From contig NZ_BJUZ01000001.1 of the NCBI RefSeq assembly GCF_007988885.1, positions 744,001-808,000 of the forward strand: 64,000 nt of DNA. Reading direction: 5' to 3'. Position numbers and translations under genes: made by a program. This stretch comes from Gluconobacter wancherniae NBRC 103581 (GTDB lineage: Bacteria > Pseudomonadota > Alphaproteobacteria > Acetobacterales > Acetobacteraceae). A model generated the notes under the pieces. The model was given only the letters and a program-made list of their open reading frames with translations. It made no database searches and was not told the DNA's origin. Positions 53,011-62,209 of this stretch are shown here, piece by piece; the stretch's first letter is position 1; the number at the start of each line of letters is the position of its first letter.

Positions 53011-53934
53011 ATGAGACTTCCTGATTTTGAAGCCTGGGCGATTTTTGCAAAAGTTGCGGAGCTTGGGTCCTTCTCCCGGGCTGCGGAAGTTCTCAATCTT
53101 TCCAAGCCGACTGTGTCCAAGGCGGTGACACGTCTGGAGCTACAGATCGGGGTGTCTCTCCTTAGCCGCACATCACGGCAACTTGCCCTTACAGAAGCAG
53201 GGCGTGCGCTGCTGGGGCGTGCAAATCGCATTCTTGCGGAAGGTGAGGCCGCGGAAGCAGAGGCGCGAGATGATACTGCCCAGCCGAGAGGGCTCGTGCG
53301 TGTAGCAGCGCCCATGACGTTTGGGGTGCGGCATCTTGCGCCCGTCCTGCCTGATTTTCTGGCGCGCTATCCCGAGGTGGATGTCGCAGTTGATTTCAGC
53401 GACGTGCAGGTTGATCTCGTCGCTGGTGGATTTGACGTTGCCTTGCGGATTGCCTCCCTTACTGATTCCTCCCTCAGAGCGAGGCGCATATGCACAGTTC
53501 GGCTTCTTCTGGTCGCCAGCCGGGAATATCTGAACACTGCTGGAAGGCCCGCCCACCCCCGTGACATCGAGGCACATCGGACGTTTGTATATACAAATAC
53601 GTCTTCGCCCGGCACGCTCCGGTTTGCGCACGAGAAAAACGGGGAATATGTCGTGTCCCATGCAGGGCGTCTGTACGCGAATAACGCAGAAGCGTTCCTG
53701 CCAGCACTTATGCAGGGACTAGGTATCGGGCTTTTTCCCGAGTTTATGATCTGGGAGGCGTTGCAACAGGGGAAAATCGAGCAGGTTCTGCCAGAATGGT
53801 CCGTCAATCCGATTGCTCTTCATCTGGTGACGCCGCCAAGCCCGCTGCGCCCTGCGCGGGTGACGGTTCTGCTTGACTACCTCTCTGAGTGTTTTGCTTC
53901 GGCATCGTGGGCCAGAAGCACAGAGGAGGTTTAA
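53011..53934 (+). CDS. LysR-family transcriptional regulator
   Basis: 307 residues. HTH ([17 protein letters not shown] ... [13 protein letters not shown]) and effector domain of the CrgA-like clade ([20 protein letters not shown]). Probably controls the divergent pirin gene. Its stop is 34 bases from the convergent nuclease stop. Confidence 0.93.
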   Translation: MRLPDFEAWAIFAKVAELGSFSRAAEVLNLSKPTVSKAVTRLELQIGVSLLSRTSRQLALTEAGRALLGRANRILAEGEAAEAEARDDTAQPRGLVRVAAPMTFGVRHLAPVLPDFLARYPEVDVAVDFSDVQVDLVAGGFDVALRIASLTDSSLRARRICTVRLLLVASREYLNTAGRPAHPRDIEAHRTFVYTNTSSPGTLRFAHEKNGEYVVSHAGRLYANNAEAFLPALMQGLGIGLFPEFMIWEALQQGKIEQVLPEWSVNPIALHLVTPPSPLRPARVTVLLDYLSECFASASWARSTEEV

Positions 53935-53967
53935 GCGGGAGGAATGCGCGCCCTCCCGCATCTTTTA

Positions 53968-54885
53968 TCAGCCGCCGCTGAGTGCTGTGTTTAGCACGGC
54001 AGCGAGGCGAACGCCCGCCTGCTCCAGACGGAGTTGGATGATGGGCCAGGCAATCGTCGTATATTCTGTCCCGAGTTCGGCATTTTTGTTTTGGGGCAGG
54101 GCGCCATATGAGATGCTGCGAGCGAATGCGTGGCTTTCGTCCACCCAGTCAATCGTAGCGTCGCGAACGTGGTCCGCAGAAAAACCTGCAGTCCAGTATT
54201 TTGCTTCGTCAGGCGTGATATGCTGCGCCAGAACCGAGGCTTCAGACTTAGCCTTGGCAAAATCGATGCTGTAATGCGGCCCAACCTGAAGGTTTGCTTC
54301 ACGGTCCATAACACCTTCATCCCATAGGGAATGAAGGTTCATGTGCCCGTTGAGAGTTTCACCATAATAGGAAAGGCGCACAGCATTTCCACCCTTGTCA
54401 TGGTCGCGTTCGGCGGCATGTAGAGGCTGGTGAACATCGCCGATCAGATGGACGACCCATTTCAGAGCATCAAGGCGCTGCTGTGCTGGAGCATGGGTGT
54501 CTGCCAGAATTTTTTCAAGTTCAGGAATTTTTTCAGCAACGCAGTTGTGGTCTGCGCAGTCGCGTTCCTGATCGTAGCCGCGGCTGGACACATCGATATC
54601 GACATAGTGCCAGACAAGGGTCTCCGGCAGGCCGCCTTTGCTCTTTGGAACATGGCCGATGGTATCCGGCCACGACGCGACCTGATCGAGGGTTTGATGT
54701 CCTTCCTGAGCAAGGAGCGCGGTCGCAGTTTTCTGTGCCTGTGGGGTCAGGCGCTCCTGCGCGATATCCGCAACGATTGCATGCCCGTACGGTCCCCACG
54801 CATGGGCCTCCGGTGCGGCGGAGATGGCTGCGGCTGCTATGGCTGCAGCCACAAAACTTCTGGAACGCGGGAGCATTGGTTTATC
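53968..54885 (-). CDS. S1/P1-type zinc nuclease
   Basis: 305 residues from ATG 54885 (54918 and 54873 also possible). Signal peptide, mature N-terminal WGPYGHAIVADIA (Trp supplies a zinc ligand), then WHYVDI, HLIGDVHQPLHA and a late NLHSLWDEG, all zinc-binding motifs of the three-zinc S1/P1 fold. Secreted single-strand nuclease that cleaves RNA/DNA for phosphate or nucleotide salvage. Confidence 0.93.
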   Translation of the reverse strand, partial: DKPMLPRSRSFVAAAIAAAAISAAPEAHAWGPYGHAIVADIAQERLTPQAQKTATALLAQEGHQTLDQVASWPDTIGHVPKSKGGLPETLVWHYVDIDVSSRGYDQERDCADHNCVAEKIPELEKILADTHAPAQQRLDALKWVVHLIGDVHQPLHAAERDHDKGGNAVRLSYYGETLNGHMNLHSLWDEGVMDREANLQVGPHYSIDFAKAKSEASVLAQHITPDEAKYWTAGFSADHVRDATIDWVDESHAFARSISYGALPQNKNAELGTEYTTIAWPIIQLRLEQAGVRLAAVLNTALSGG

Positions 54886-54978
54886 CATCAATGTCGTGAG
54901 ATGCGTTTTTTGTCTCACTGTTTTGACGGTACCACAAGGGGAGGTTCGATTTCGGGATGGATGGCCCGAACGCTGGCT

Positions 54979-55590
54979 TTAAAACGGGCTTTTGGGCAGA
55001 AGACGCTCAGAAAGCCGCTGGGCGGCTAGCCTGAAGGCAGCAAAGAAATCCTTGTCGATCGCGATGCTTCCTCCTGAAAAGCCTATGAAACCTTCCACCA
55101 TGCCGTTCTGCAGAAGGCCATCCGAATGAACGAGCATGCCATCGGGATCTTCATTGCTTCCCGATGCGGGTGCTCCGTCTCCGATCCGTCTGGAGAGCGT
55201 GGTCCCCCAGGCATCCTGCCAGTAGGTCTCGACCTTTTGCGCATATGCCCGGCCATCTACGGTGTAGCCTTCCATCGGCTTGCGAAGCCCATGCATGTAT
55301 CCAATTTCGACTGCCGTTCCGGGGTCCATCTCCGGCGTGCGACGGAATGGGTCAATGCAGAACAGCCCCGCGTCACAACGATCCATCAGGTCCCGGTCAG
55401 CCTTTACGATGGCCAGAATTGTCTCGCGTCCAGGCGCCATTGCATGGGCTTCTTTCTGCCCGTCAAAAGGCGCAACGCCATCTAGTCCGTATTCCGCACA
55501 GATGTTTTTCAGGCGTTCGAACAGCGCCAGTGCGTCTGGGCGAAAAACGAGATCACCTGCAAGATAGATCGCGGGGCGCGTGGAGGTCAT
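54979..55590 (-). CDS. Nucleoside 2-deoxyribosyltransferase family protein
   Basis: 203 residues. AGDLVFRPDA near the N-terminus, FCIDPFRRTPEMDPGTAVEIGYMHG (catalytic Glu in the GTAxEIG motif) and a late HSDGLLQNGMVEGF. Would cleave or transfer the deoxyribose/ribose of nucleosides in salvage. ATG overlaps the acs stop by 4 bases (ATGA), an unusual partner for acetyl-CoA synthetase. Confidence 0.87.
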   Translation of the reverse strand: MTSTRPAIYLAGDLVFRPDALALFERLKNICAEYGLDGVAPFDGQKEAHAMAPGRETILAIVKADRDLMDRCDAGLFCIDPFRRTPEMDPGTAVEIGYMHGLRKPMEGYTVDGRAYAQKVETYWQDAWGTTLSRRIGDGAPASGSNEDPDGMLVHSDGLLQNGMVEGFIGFSGGSIAIDKDFFAAFRLAAQRLSERLLPKSPF

Positions 55591-57497
55591 ACTCCATGTC
55601 CTTGAACGATTTTGATCAGTACCGGCACGATTTCAGGGTCTGCCAGCGTCGAAAGGTCTCCAAATCCATTGGTTTCACCGCAGGCGATCTTGCGCAGCAG
55701 GCGTCGGACAGTTTTACCCGAGCGCGTCTTGGGCAGATCCGGGACGACGTAGACTTTTTCGGGAACAGCATAACGCCCGACCTTGGAAGCAATCACGCTG
55801 ACAGCGAGTTTCTGTACATCCGGGTCAGCCGTTTCGTTTGCAACGACGTAGACGACCAGACCCTGACCCTTGAGGTCATGCGGAATGCCAATCGCAGCGC
55901 TCTCGGCAATAGCATGCTCGCATGAAAGGGCATCCTCGATTTCTGCGGAGCCAATGCGATGGCCCGAGACATTGATTACATCATCAACGCGTCCGGTAAT
56001 CCAATAATAGCCGTCTTCGTCGCGCCGTGCACCGTCACCCGTGAAATAATGTCCCGGATAGGGCTTCAGATATGTTGTTTGGAACAGTGCATCGTCGTTC
56101 CAGATCGTGAGTGCGCGGCCAGGCCATGCACCATCAATGCACAGTACGCCCTCTGCCGGGCCTTCGAGCGGCGCGCCCTTTTCATCCAGAAGCACGGGCT
56201 GGATGCCGGGGAGTGGGAGCGTTGCCGAACTGGGTTTTTCCAATACGGCACCGGGCACTGGGGAAATCAGGATTCCTCCGCTCTCGGTCTGCCACCATGT
56301 ATCTACCAGCGCGCAGCGTTTCTGACCAATGACATCATTAAACCATGCCCAGGCTTCGTGATTGATGGGCTCTCCGACTGTGCCAAGCACTCGCAGCGTG
56401 GAGAGATCATAGCGCGCGGGAATGTCGTCCCCCTCGCGCATCAGAGCGCGGATCGCAGTGGGGGATGTGTAGAACGTCGTGACCTTGTGGGTTTGAAGCA
56501 CTTCCCACCAGCGACCAGGTGCCGGGGAGGAGGGCATACCCTCAAACAGCAGGATTGTGGCTCCGTTTGAGAGGGGGCCATAAACAACATAGCTGTGGCC
56601 TGTAATCCAGCCAATGTCGGCCGTGCACCAGAAAACATCATTTTCCTGATGGTCAAAAACAATTTCATGGGTGTAGGACGCCCAGCTCAGATACCCGCCG
56701 GTACCGTGGACCACGCCCTTGGGTTTGCCAGTGCTTCCGGATGTGTAGAGCAGAAATAGTGGGTCGTTGGACGCCATTGTTTCGGCTGCGCATTCCGTGG
56801 AACTCGCGTCCATCAGGCCTGACAGAAAACTGTCGCGATCTTCCTGCATAGGAACCTGATCGTCCGTAACGCTTACAACAAAAACGCGCGTCACCTTCAG
56901 AGAGTCGGGACGCAGTGCGAGGGCTGCATCCATCGTGGCCTTGAACGGGATACGTTTGGGGCCGCGACGTCCGACATTCGCGGTGATGACGACAATCGCA
57001 CCACTATCCGCAAGCCTGTCTGCAATGGCTTCTGCCGAGAACCCGCCGAACAGCACAACATGGATGGCGCCCAGACGGGCACAAGCCAGCATGCTCACGA
57101 TGCCTTCGATGACGGACGGCAGATGAATGGCAACGCGATCTCCGCGGCCTACACCCTGCGCCTTCAGAACGTTCGCCATCCGGCAGACCTGCGCATGAAG
57201 ATCGCGATATGTCATGTGCACGACATGGCTGGCGTCTTCGGCCTGCCAGATAAGCGCCACCTGCTCCCCGCGGGTTTCAAGATGCCGATCGAGGCAGTTT
57301 ACGCTGGCATTGAGTGTCCCGTCAGCAAACCAGCCGTGCTCGCTGTCGATGGCGCGCGTGGGTGCGTTGACCCATGACAGGCGTGCAGCCTCATCAAGCC
57401 AGTATCTCTCCGGATCACGCTGTGCGGCTTCGGTGAGACTGCGATGCGCTTCAGGAGAGAGGCGGTTAGGGCGTTCGGAACGAAAAGAAACAGACAT
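55587..57497 (-). CDS. acs: Acetyl-CoA synthetase
   Basis: 636 residues from ATG 57497. ANL motifs YTSGSTGKPKGVVHGTGGY, DTWWQTESG, GRVDDVINVSGHRIG and the C-terminal PKTRSGKTVRRLLRKI with the acetylation-sensitive lysine. Converts acetate, ATP and CoA to acetyl-CoA. Relevant to acetate assimilation or resistance in acetic acid bacteria. Upstream 57498-57745 holds promoters of acs and cobC and no gene. Confidence 0.95.
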   Translation of the reverse strand: MSVSFRSERPNRLSPEAHRSLTEAAQRDPERYWLDEAARLSWVNAPTRAIDSEHGWFADGTLNASVNCLDRHLETRGEQVALIWQAEDASHVVHMTYRDLHAQVCRMANVLKAQGVGRGDRVAIHLPSVIEGIVSMLACARLGAIHVVLFGGFSAEAIADRLADSGAIVVITANVGRRGPKRIPFKATMDAALALRPDSLKVTRVFVVSVTDDQVPMQEDRDSFLSGLMDASSTECAAETMASNDPLFLLYTSGSTGKPKGVVHGTGGYLSWASYTHEIVFDHQENDVFWCTADIGWITGHSYVVYGPLSNGATILLFEGMPSSPAPGRWWEVLQTHKVTTFYTSPTAIRALMREGDDIPARYDLSTLRVLGTVGEPINHEAWAWFNDVIGQKRCALVDTWWQTESGGILISPVPGAVLEKPSSATLPLPGIQPVLLDEKGAPLEGPAEGVLCIDGAWPGRALTIWNDDALFQTTYLKPYPGHYFTGDGARRDEDGYYWITGRVDDVINVSGHRIGSAEIEDALSCEHAIAESAAIGIPHDLKGQGLVVYVVANETADPDVQKLAVSVIASKVGRYAVPEKVYVVPDLPKTRSGKTVRRLLRKIACGETNGFGDLSTLADPEIVPVLIKIVQGHGV

Positions 57498-57745
57498 CAA
57501 ATATACGGCTCGCAGACACTGGGCCAAAAAGGGTTGGGAAACATAGCGCAAAGGTTTTTGGAACGCTATGATAGGGAAAACGTATTTTCTCACTAATGTC
57601 CATGATGGTGTTTCTTGCAATAATCTATGCAAAAGCTCCGAATTTTCAGAGCGGGACTGTTTTTGTATACTTCACCATCCGCATGACATGCTGTCGTCTC
57701 ATGCATGTTTCCGGACGAGATTTTCCGATAGATGAACACAGCCTA

Positions 57746-58303
57746 ATGACTGGACATACATTTCCTGTGCTGCTCGCCCGACATCCTGCGCTCAACGGGG
57801 TTGCAGGGCGGTGCTATGGCAGGCTCGACATACCTCTCGCTGCAGGCTGGGAAGAGGGCGCGACCCTGCTTGCAGAACGTCTTCTCAATGTGGGCTGCGA
57901 AGTCATCCATTCTTCGCCATCATCGCGTTGTTTAAGCATTTCCCGCTATCTTGCCGCACGGACTCACAGGGAGGTTGTGGTTGATCCGCGTCTTGCCGAG
58001 CTTGATTTCGGTCTTTGGGAAGGAATGTTGTGGGATGAGGTGCCCAGAGATGCGCTGGATCGATGGGGGGCTGATCCAAAGGGATTTGCTCCCCCAGAAG
58101 GTGAGAGCGGGCGGGCATTAATAGCAAGGGTCCAGTCATACTGGGATGACCTTATGTGCAAGAAAATAGGCACATGCGTTGTGTCTCACGGAGGCCCATT
58201 GCGGCTTCTCAAGGGGCTTGCGTGCGGCCAGACGCCAGATCTGCTGGCGCCATCCATGCCTCAGGGTAAGGCAGAGCTTTTTAATATTTCGCTCAGCGCG
58301 TAA
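57746..58303 (+). CDS. cobC: CobC-like histidine phosphatase (alpha-ribazole phosphatase)
   Basis: 185 residues from ATG 57746. The N-terminal catalytic motif is ARHP (RHG replaced by RHP), followed by GRCYGRLDIPL, and a late SHGGPLRLL. The family removes phosphate from alpha-ribazole phosphate or adenosylcobalamin phosphate. Convergent with bluB (11-base overlap), next to cobS and cobT. Weak ribosome binding site. Confidence 0.85.
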   Translation: MTGHTFPVLLARHPALNGVAGRCYGRLDIPLAAGWEEGATLLAERLLNVGCEVIHSSPSSRCLSISRYLAARTHREVVVDPRLAELDFGLWEGMLWDEVPRDALDRWGADPKGFAPPEGESGRALIARVQSYWDDLMCKKIGTCVVSHGGPLRLLKGLACGQTPDLLAPSMPQGKAELFNISLSA

Positions 58304-58931
58304 TCCACACGCGGCGCTCCGGATTGCGTTGCTCCCAGCCAGTCCGTTCGAGCTCCGGTGTCATGGAGGGTTCAAGCGGATATCCCACGCAGAGATAGGC
58401 CACAAATTCCCAACCTTCTTCAGCGTCCAGAGCATGGTGAACTGCATCCGGGTCAAGAATTGAGACCCACCCCAGGCCTACTTCGGCTGCAACTGCTGCA
58501 AGCCAGAAAGTGTGAATCGCCATAACCGCAGACCAGATGGTTGTTTCGGGCATGGTCGATCGCCCGAGGCCGCGCCCCTGAGCTGGGTCTTTTTCACAGA
58601 ATACCGCAACGTGATGAGGGGCATCATTGAGGCCCGCGAGTTTCAGGGCCGCATAACGCGCTGCTCTGTCTCCCTCATACCCCTTGAGCGCTTCCGCATT
58701 GCATCGCTCGAAATTTGAACGGATGGCACTCCTGCGATCAGCGTCATTGACGAGAACAAACCTCCAAGGTTCGCTTAGCCCAACGGATGGCGCCAGACAG
58801 GATGCCTGCAGAAGGTTATCCAGTAGTGCGCGCGGCAGAGGATCAGTCCGGAAGTGGCGAACATCTCGTCTCCATCTGAAAAGTGTCTCCAGTTCAGACT
58901 GAAAAGATGCAGAGAAAGGCGGGGCGTTCAT
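58293..58931 (-). CDS. bluB: 5,6-dimethylbenzimidazole synthase
   Basis: 212 residues. Flavin-destructase family: FRWRRDVRHFRTDPL, LAPSVGLSEPWRFVLV, ETTIWSAVMAIHTFWLAAVAAE and a late GWVSILDP. Makes the lower ligand of cobalamin from FMNH2 and O2. Follows cobS by 49 bases on minus. Confidence 0.95.
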   Translation of the reverse strand: MNAPPFSASFQSELETLFRWRRDVRHFRTDPLPRALLDNLLQASCLAPSVGLSEPWRFVLVNDADRRSAIRSNFERCNAEALKGYEGDRAARYAALKLAGLNDAPHHVAVFCEKDPAQGRGLGRSTMPETTIWSAVMAIHTFWLAAVAAEVGLGWVSILDPDAVHHALDAEEGWEFVAYLCVGYPLEPSMTPELERTGWEQRNPERRVWITR

Positions 58932-58980
58932 TCCTGTTGGTATTAGGGCAAGATCACGGACGCGTAAAACAGGATCGTCG

Positions 58981-59748
58981 TCAGTGGCTGACGATTGCCG
59001 CGAAGAACGTCAGAGACGCACATTCCACCAGTGTGGCAGTGGCTCCCAGAACGTCTCCTGTAAAGCCGCCCAGTTGCCTCCGCGCGAACCATACAACACT
59101 CGTCACCACCAAACCTGCGATCAGAACGGCTTCAAAGCCGAGAGCAGCACCAGTACAGGCTACGGCCACACCAAGCCCCGCCAACATGCAGACCCATAAT
59201 GCAGGTTTGGAAAACTGCATGAGCTTCGAAGCCAGACCGTCGGGTCTTGCAGGGGAAAGGAAAAGGGGAACGGCGGCGAGTACCATCCGCGAGATGGCTC
59301 CGGTTGCAGCCAAGAGCGGGATTGCCAGCGACGGTGGGAAAACTGCAATCGCACTCACTCTCGCCATCACGGTAAGGGTGAGGGAAAGCACGCCATAGCT
59401 GCCGATACGGCTGTCGCGCATGATCGCAAGCTTGCGTTCACGATCGTACCCTCCGCCGCACCCATCGGCCATATCAGCCATTCCGTCTTCATGAAGACCC
59501 CCCGTCAGGAGAACCTGAAAAGCGACCGCCCAGAGTGCCGACAGAAACGAAGGAACATGTAGGACAGAAAGCCCTTGGAATACTGCGCCCCCAGCCGCAC
59601 CGATCAACGCGCCCACCACTGGCCAACACCAAACTGATCGCGTCAAGGACCACGTCATTCCATCAACGCACAGCCACCCTGTGGGAATACGGGTCAGTAG
59701 CCCCATCCCGCAGGCAATGTCCTCGCGTATTTGACGCCAGAAATTCAC
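58981..59748 (-). CDS. cobS: Adenosylcobinamide-GDP ribazoletransferase
   Basis: 255 residues, membrane protein with several spans. GLLTRIPTGW at the N-terminus, DGMADMADGCGGGYDRERKLAIMRDSRIGSYG-type signature (GGLHEDGMADMADG, then MRDSRIGSYG). Joins alpha-ribazole(-phosphate) to adenosylcobinamide-GDP. ATG overlaps the cobT stop by 4 bases. Confidence 0.95.
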   Translation of the reverse strand: MNFWRQIREDIACGMGLLTRIPTGWLCVDGMTWSLTRSVWCWPVVGALIGAAGGAVFQGLSVLHVPSFLSALWAVAFQVLLTGGLHEDGMADMADGCGGGYDRERKLAIMRDSRIGSYGVLSLTLTVMARVSAIAVFPPSLAIPLLAATGAISRMVLAAVPLFLSPARPDGLASKLMQFSKPALWVCMLAGLGVAVACTGAALGFEAVLIAGLVVTSVVWFARRQLGGFTGDVLGATATLVECASLTFFAAIVSH

Positions 59749-60794
59749 GTAGCGTCGCTGTCCGCCTGCGAAATCGCAGCATCGGCAAATGTTGCCATTC
59801 CTTCATGGCACGCCAGAGCAGCTTTGAGTAAAGGGATCGCAAGAGCGCCCCCCGAAGCTTCGCCAAGTCTGAGTGCCATATTCAGAAGGGGATCAAGCCC
59901 GAGCAATCCGGCCAAACGCATATGCGCTGCTTCTGCCGAGCGATGCGAGAGGCGTGTATGGTCCAGCCCGTCTAGAGACAGCGCGAAAAGAGGGGCGGCT
60001 GCAGCAGTGCAGACAAATCCATCCAGCAGCACCGGAATACCATGATGACGTGCGGCGAGAACTGCGCCCATGATTGCTGCCAGTTCAAACCCCCCGACGC
60101 GCCTTGCGGCTTCCAGTGGGTCTCTCAGGCTTTCACCGTGGAATGAAAGCGCGCGGTCTATGACATGTGCCTTGCGGGTGACACCTGCATCATCCAGCCC
60201 CGTCCCACGACCGGCCCAGTCTGAGCCTTGCCCACCAAATAGTGCTGCGCTGAGTGTTGATGCCGCCGTAGTGTTGCCGATACCCATTTCGCCGGGGCAC
60301 AGCAGATCCGTGTCAGGCGAGACAGAGACATAACCGGTATTTACAGCTGACAGGAAACCGGCTTCGTCCATGGCCGCGCCCTGTGTGAAATCCCGTGTGG
60401 ATCGCAGCTTTTCAAGACAAATCACATCAAGCCGCGCCCCTCCAATGCGAGCGAGTTGATTGATCGCCGCTCCGCCATGTTCGAAATTGGCAACCATCTG
60501 CGCGGTAACATCAGACGGCCAGGGAGAGACCCCCTGCGCCACAACCCCATGGTTTCCAGCAAATACAATAACCTGAATGCGCTCCAGCGATGGCATTACC
60601 CGGTTCTGCCATTCGCCCATCCAGCGTGTAAGCTCCTCCAGTCGACCCAGACTTCCGGCAGGCTTGGTCAGCGTCGCCTCGCGATCGGCAATCTGCTGGC
60701 CCGCTGCACGCGCCGGGCCACGAAGATTGATGCATGCTTCACGCAGGGCGTGCATGGTTTGGAACGGTGCTCGGGGAAAATCAGGCGCTGTCAT
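59745..60794 (-). CDS. cobT: Nicotinate-nucleotide-dimethylbenzimidazole phosphoribosyltransferase
   Basis: 349 residues. Family motifs: KPAGSLGRLEEL, FAGNHGVVAQGVS, GEMGIGNTTAAS, and a C-terminal ALRLGEASGGA. Activates dimethylbenzimidazole to alpha-ribazole phosphate. Heads the cobT-cobS-bluB minus operon and is divergent from the cobinamide kinase gene, with start codons only about 1-30 bases apart. Confidence 0.96.
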   Translation of the reverse strand: MTAPDFPRAPFQTMHALREACINLRGPARAAGQQIADREATLTKPAGSLGRLEELTRWMGEWQNRVMPSLERIQVIVFAGNHGVVAQGVSPWPSDVTAQMVANFEHGGAAINQLARIGGARLDVICLEKLRSTRDFTQGAAMDEAGFLSAVNTGYVSVSPDTDLLCPGEMGIGNTTAASTLSAALFGGQGSDWAGRGTGLDDAGVTRKAHVIDRALSFHGESLRDPLEAARRVGGFELAAIMGAVLAARHHGIPVLLDGFVCTAAAAPLFALSLDGLDHTRLSHRSAEAAHMRLAGLLGLDPLLNMALRLGEASGGALAIPLLKAALACHEGMATFADAAISQADSDAT

Positions 60795-60824
60795 ATGGGC
60801 TTTTCTGTGCTGTTATCTGCCTCC

Positions 60825-61382
60825 ATGCAAGCTGAACAAAATCCGGACCTGGAGAATGTGCCTTCGAATTTGACAGGCATGGGCGGTGTAACTCTCGTCC
60901 TCGGGGGGGCACGCTCGGGAAAAAGCCGTTATGCCGAAGCTTTGGTCACGGCCGCGCCCAAGCCATGGACGTACCTCGCCACGGGCAGGGCGTTTGATGA
61001 TGAAATGCGTCTTCGTATCGCGCAGCACCAACAGAAACGCGTACCCGGATGGACCACGTGCGAGGAACCTGTTTTTGTTGAGAAGGTACTCGATGAGGCC
61101 GGAAAATCCTTCGTTCTTCTGGATTGCCTGACGCTGTGGCTCACAAATCTTATTCTGGAGGAGCGAGACGTTTTTGCCGCCAGTGAGCGATTGCTGGAGG
61201 CTCTTCGTTGCCGCAAAGGCCGCACAGTACTGGTGGGCAATGAAGTGGGACTTGGAATAGTTCCCGATAACGTCCTGTCACGCCGCTTTCGGGACGAGGC
61301 CGGGATTTTGCATCAACGCATTGCTGCGGAGGCCGGGCGCGTCGTCTTTGTAGCCGCAGGTTTGCCGCTCGTGCTGAAATGA
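60825..61382 (+). CDS. cobP: Bifunctional adenosylcobinamide kinase/guanylyltransferase
   Basis: 185 residues from ATG 60825. ATG 60795, which abuts the divergent cobT start, and ATG 60879 are also in frame and none has a good ribosome binding site. P-loop LVLGGARSGKSRYAE, then TYLATGRAFDDEM and LLDCLTLWLTNLI, then GNEVGLGIVPDN. Phosphorylates and GMP-tags adenosylcobinamide. Confidence 0.93.
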   Translation: MQAEQNPDLENVPSNLTGMGGVTLVLGGARSGKSRYAEALVTAAPKPWTYLATGRAFDDEMRLRIAQHQQKRVPGWTTCEEPVFVEKVLDEAGKSFVLLDCLTLWLTNLILEERDVFAASERLLEALRCRKGRTVLVGNEVGLGIVPDNVLSRRFRDEAGILHQRIAAEAGRVVFVAAGLPLVLK

Positions 61383-61440
61383 TCCCTCAATAGCCCCTAC
61401 GGGTTTGCTTTGACACGCTGAAACGGCGGCGATAGGGATA

Positions 61441-61645
61441 TGGCAATGGTTCCTCGGGAGAGGATGAAAAGGGAAGCCGGTAAGGCCATCTGGCCAAATC
61501 CGTCACTGCCCCCGCAACTGTAGATGGTTCATCAATTCGCCGCGTCCCTAACGGGACAACGCCACTGGGTTCAGGTCCGGGAAGGTAGGTGAATTATGGG
61601 GTGCTCTTGGGCATCCCGGCCATAAGTCAGGAGACCTGCCATTAT
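61441..61645 (+). promoter_or_regulatory. Cobalamin (B12) riboswitch
   Basis: Carries the B12 box AGTCAGGAGACCTGCC at 61625-61640, GGGAAGCCGGT near 61470, CCCCCGCAACTGT near 61510, GCCACTGG near 61560 and GGGAAGGT near 61580, all in consensus order. After the box there is a 7-bp hairpin (about 61646-61663) and, near the start codon, a GGTCC/GGACC hairpin that could sequester the ribosome binding site. Cobalamin should repress the DUF1636-cobW-cobN genes. Confidence 0.95.
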
Positions 61646-61798
61646 GGAAGCCGCGTGGCTTCCTGAGCCAAGTGTCACGATCTGGCGGGGTGCCCGGAAC
61701 GTGAGGTCGCGTATCTGCGCGTCCCCTCCATGCCGGGGGCCTTTCGTCGCACCCTGTTTTGCTGCGAGGTCCGCGGGGACCGTTCCGAGAGGCCATTC

Positions 61799-62209
61799 AT
61801 GGCAGAGCCGCTGAAATATTCTGATCGTGACGCCGCCCAGGCATCCCGTCCCTGCATTCATGTGTGCGTAACGTGCCGCAAGGCGGATGGCATCGATGGC
61901 CCGATGGGTGCCAACCTGCACGATGCCCTTCTGGCCAGCGCGGAGGGACGCAACATTGATGTACGGAAAGTCGAATGTCTGTCCGCGTGTTCCAGCGGGT
62001 GCACAGCCGTGGTTTCGATGCCTGGAAAATGGGCATGGCTTCTCGGACGTCTGACGCCTGAAAAATCTGATGATATTCTTGAATATCTGAAGCTCTATGA
62101 AGCGTCCCGAACAGGCACCGTAATGCCATCCAAACGCCCGGCCTCCCTGTCAGATATGGTTCTTGGTCGTATTCCCGCCGCGCTTATCGCTTTACAGGAG
62201 CCATCATGA
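61799..62209 (+). CDS. DUF1636 metal-binding protein linked to CobW
   Basis: 136 residues from ATG 61799; the frame extends to 61730, inside the riboswitch leader. Cys pattern CVTCRKAD near residue 20 and ECLSACSSGC near 60 looks like a thioredoxin-fold [2Fe-2S] or metal site. A usual partner of cobW in B12-regulated clusters. Stop overlaps cobW by 4 bases. Confidence 0.87.
   Translation: MAEPLKYSDRDAAQASRPCIHVCVTCRKADGIDGPMGANLHDALLASAEGRNIDVRKVECLSACSSGCTAVVSMPGKWAWLLGRLTPEKSDDILEYLKLYEASRTGTVMPSKRPASLSDMVLGRIPAALIALQEPS

Noticed and set aside
61644-61840. ORF starting ATG right after the B12 box
   Set aside because: It lies in the riboswitch expression platform, has no ribosome binding site, and its product is Arg/Pro-rich with no domain; it shadows the DUF1636 start.
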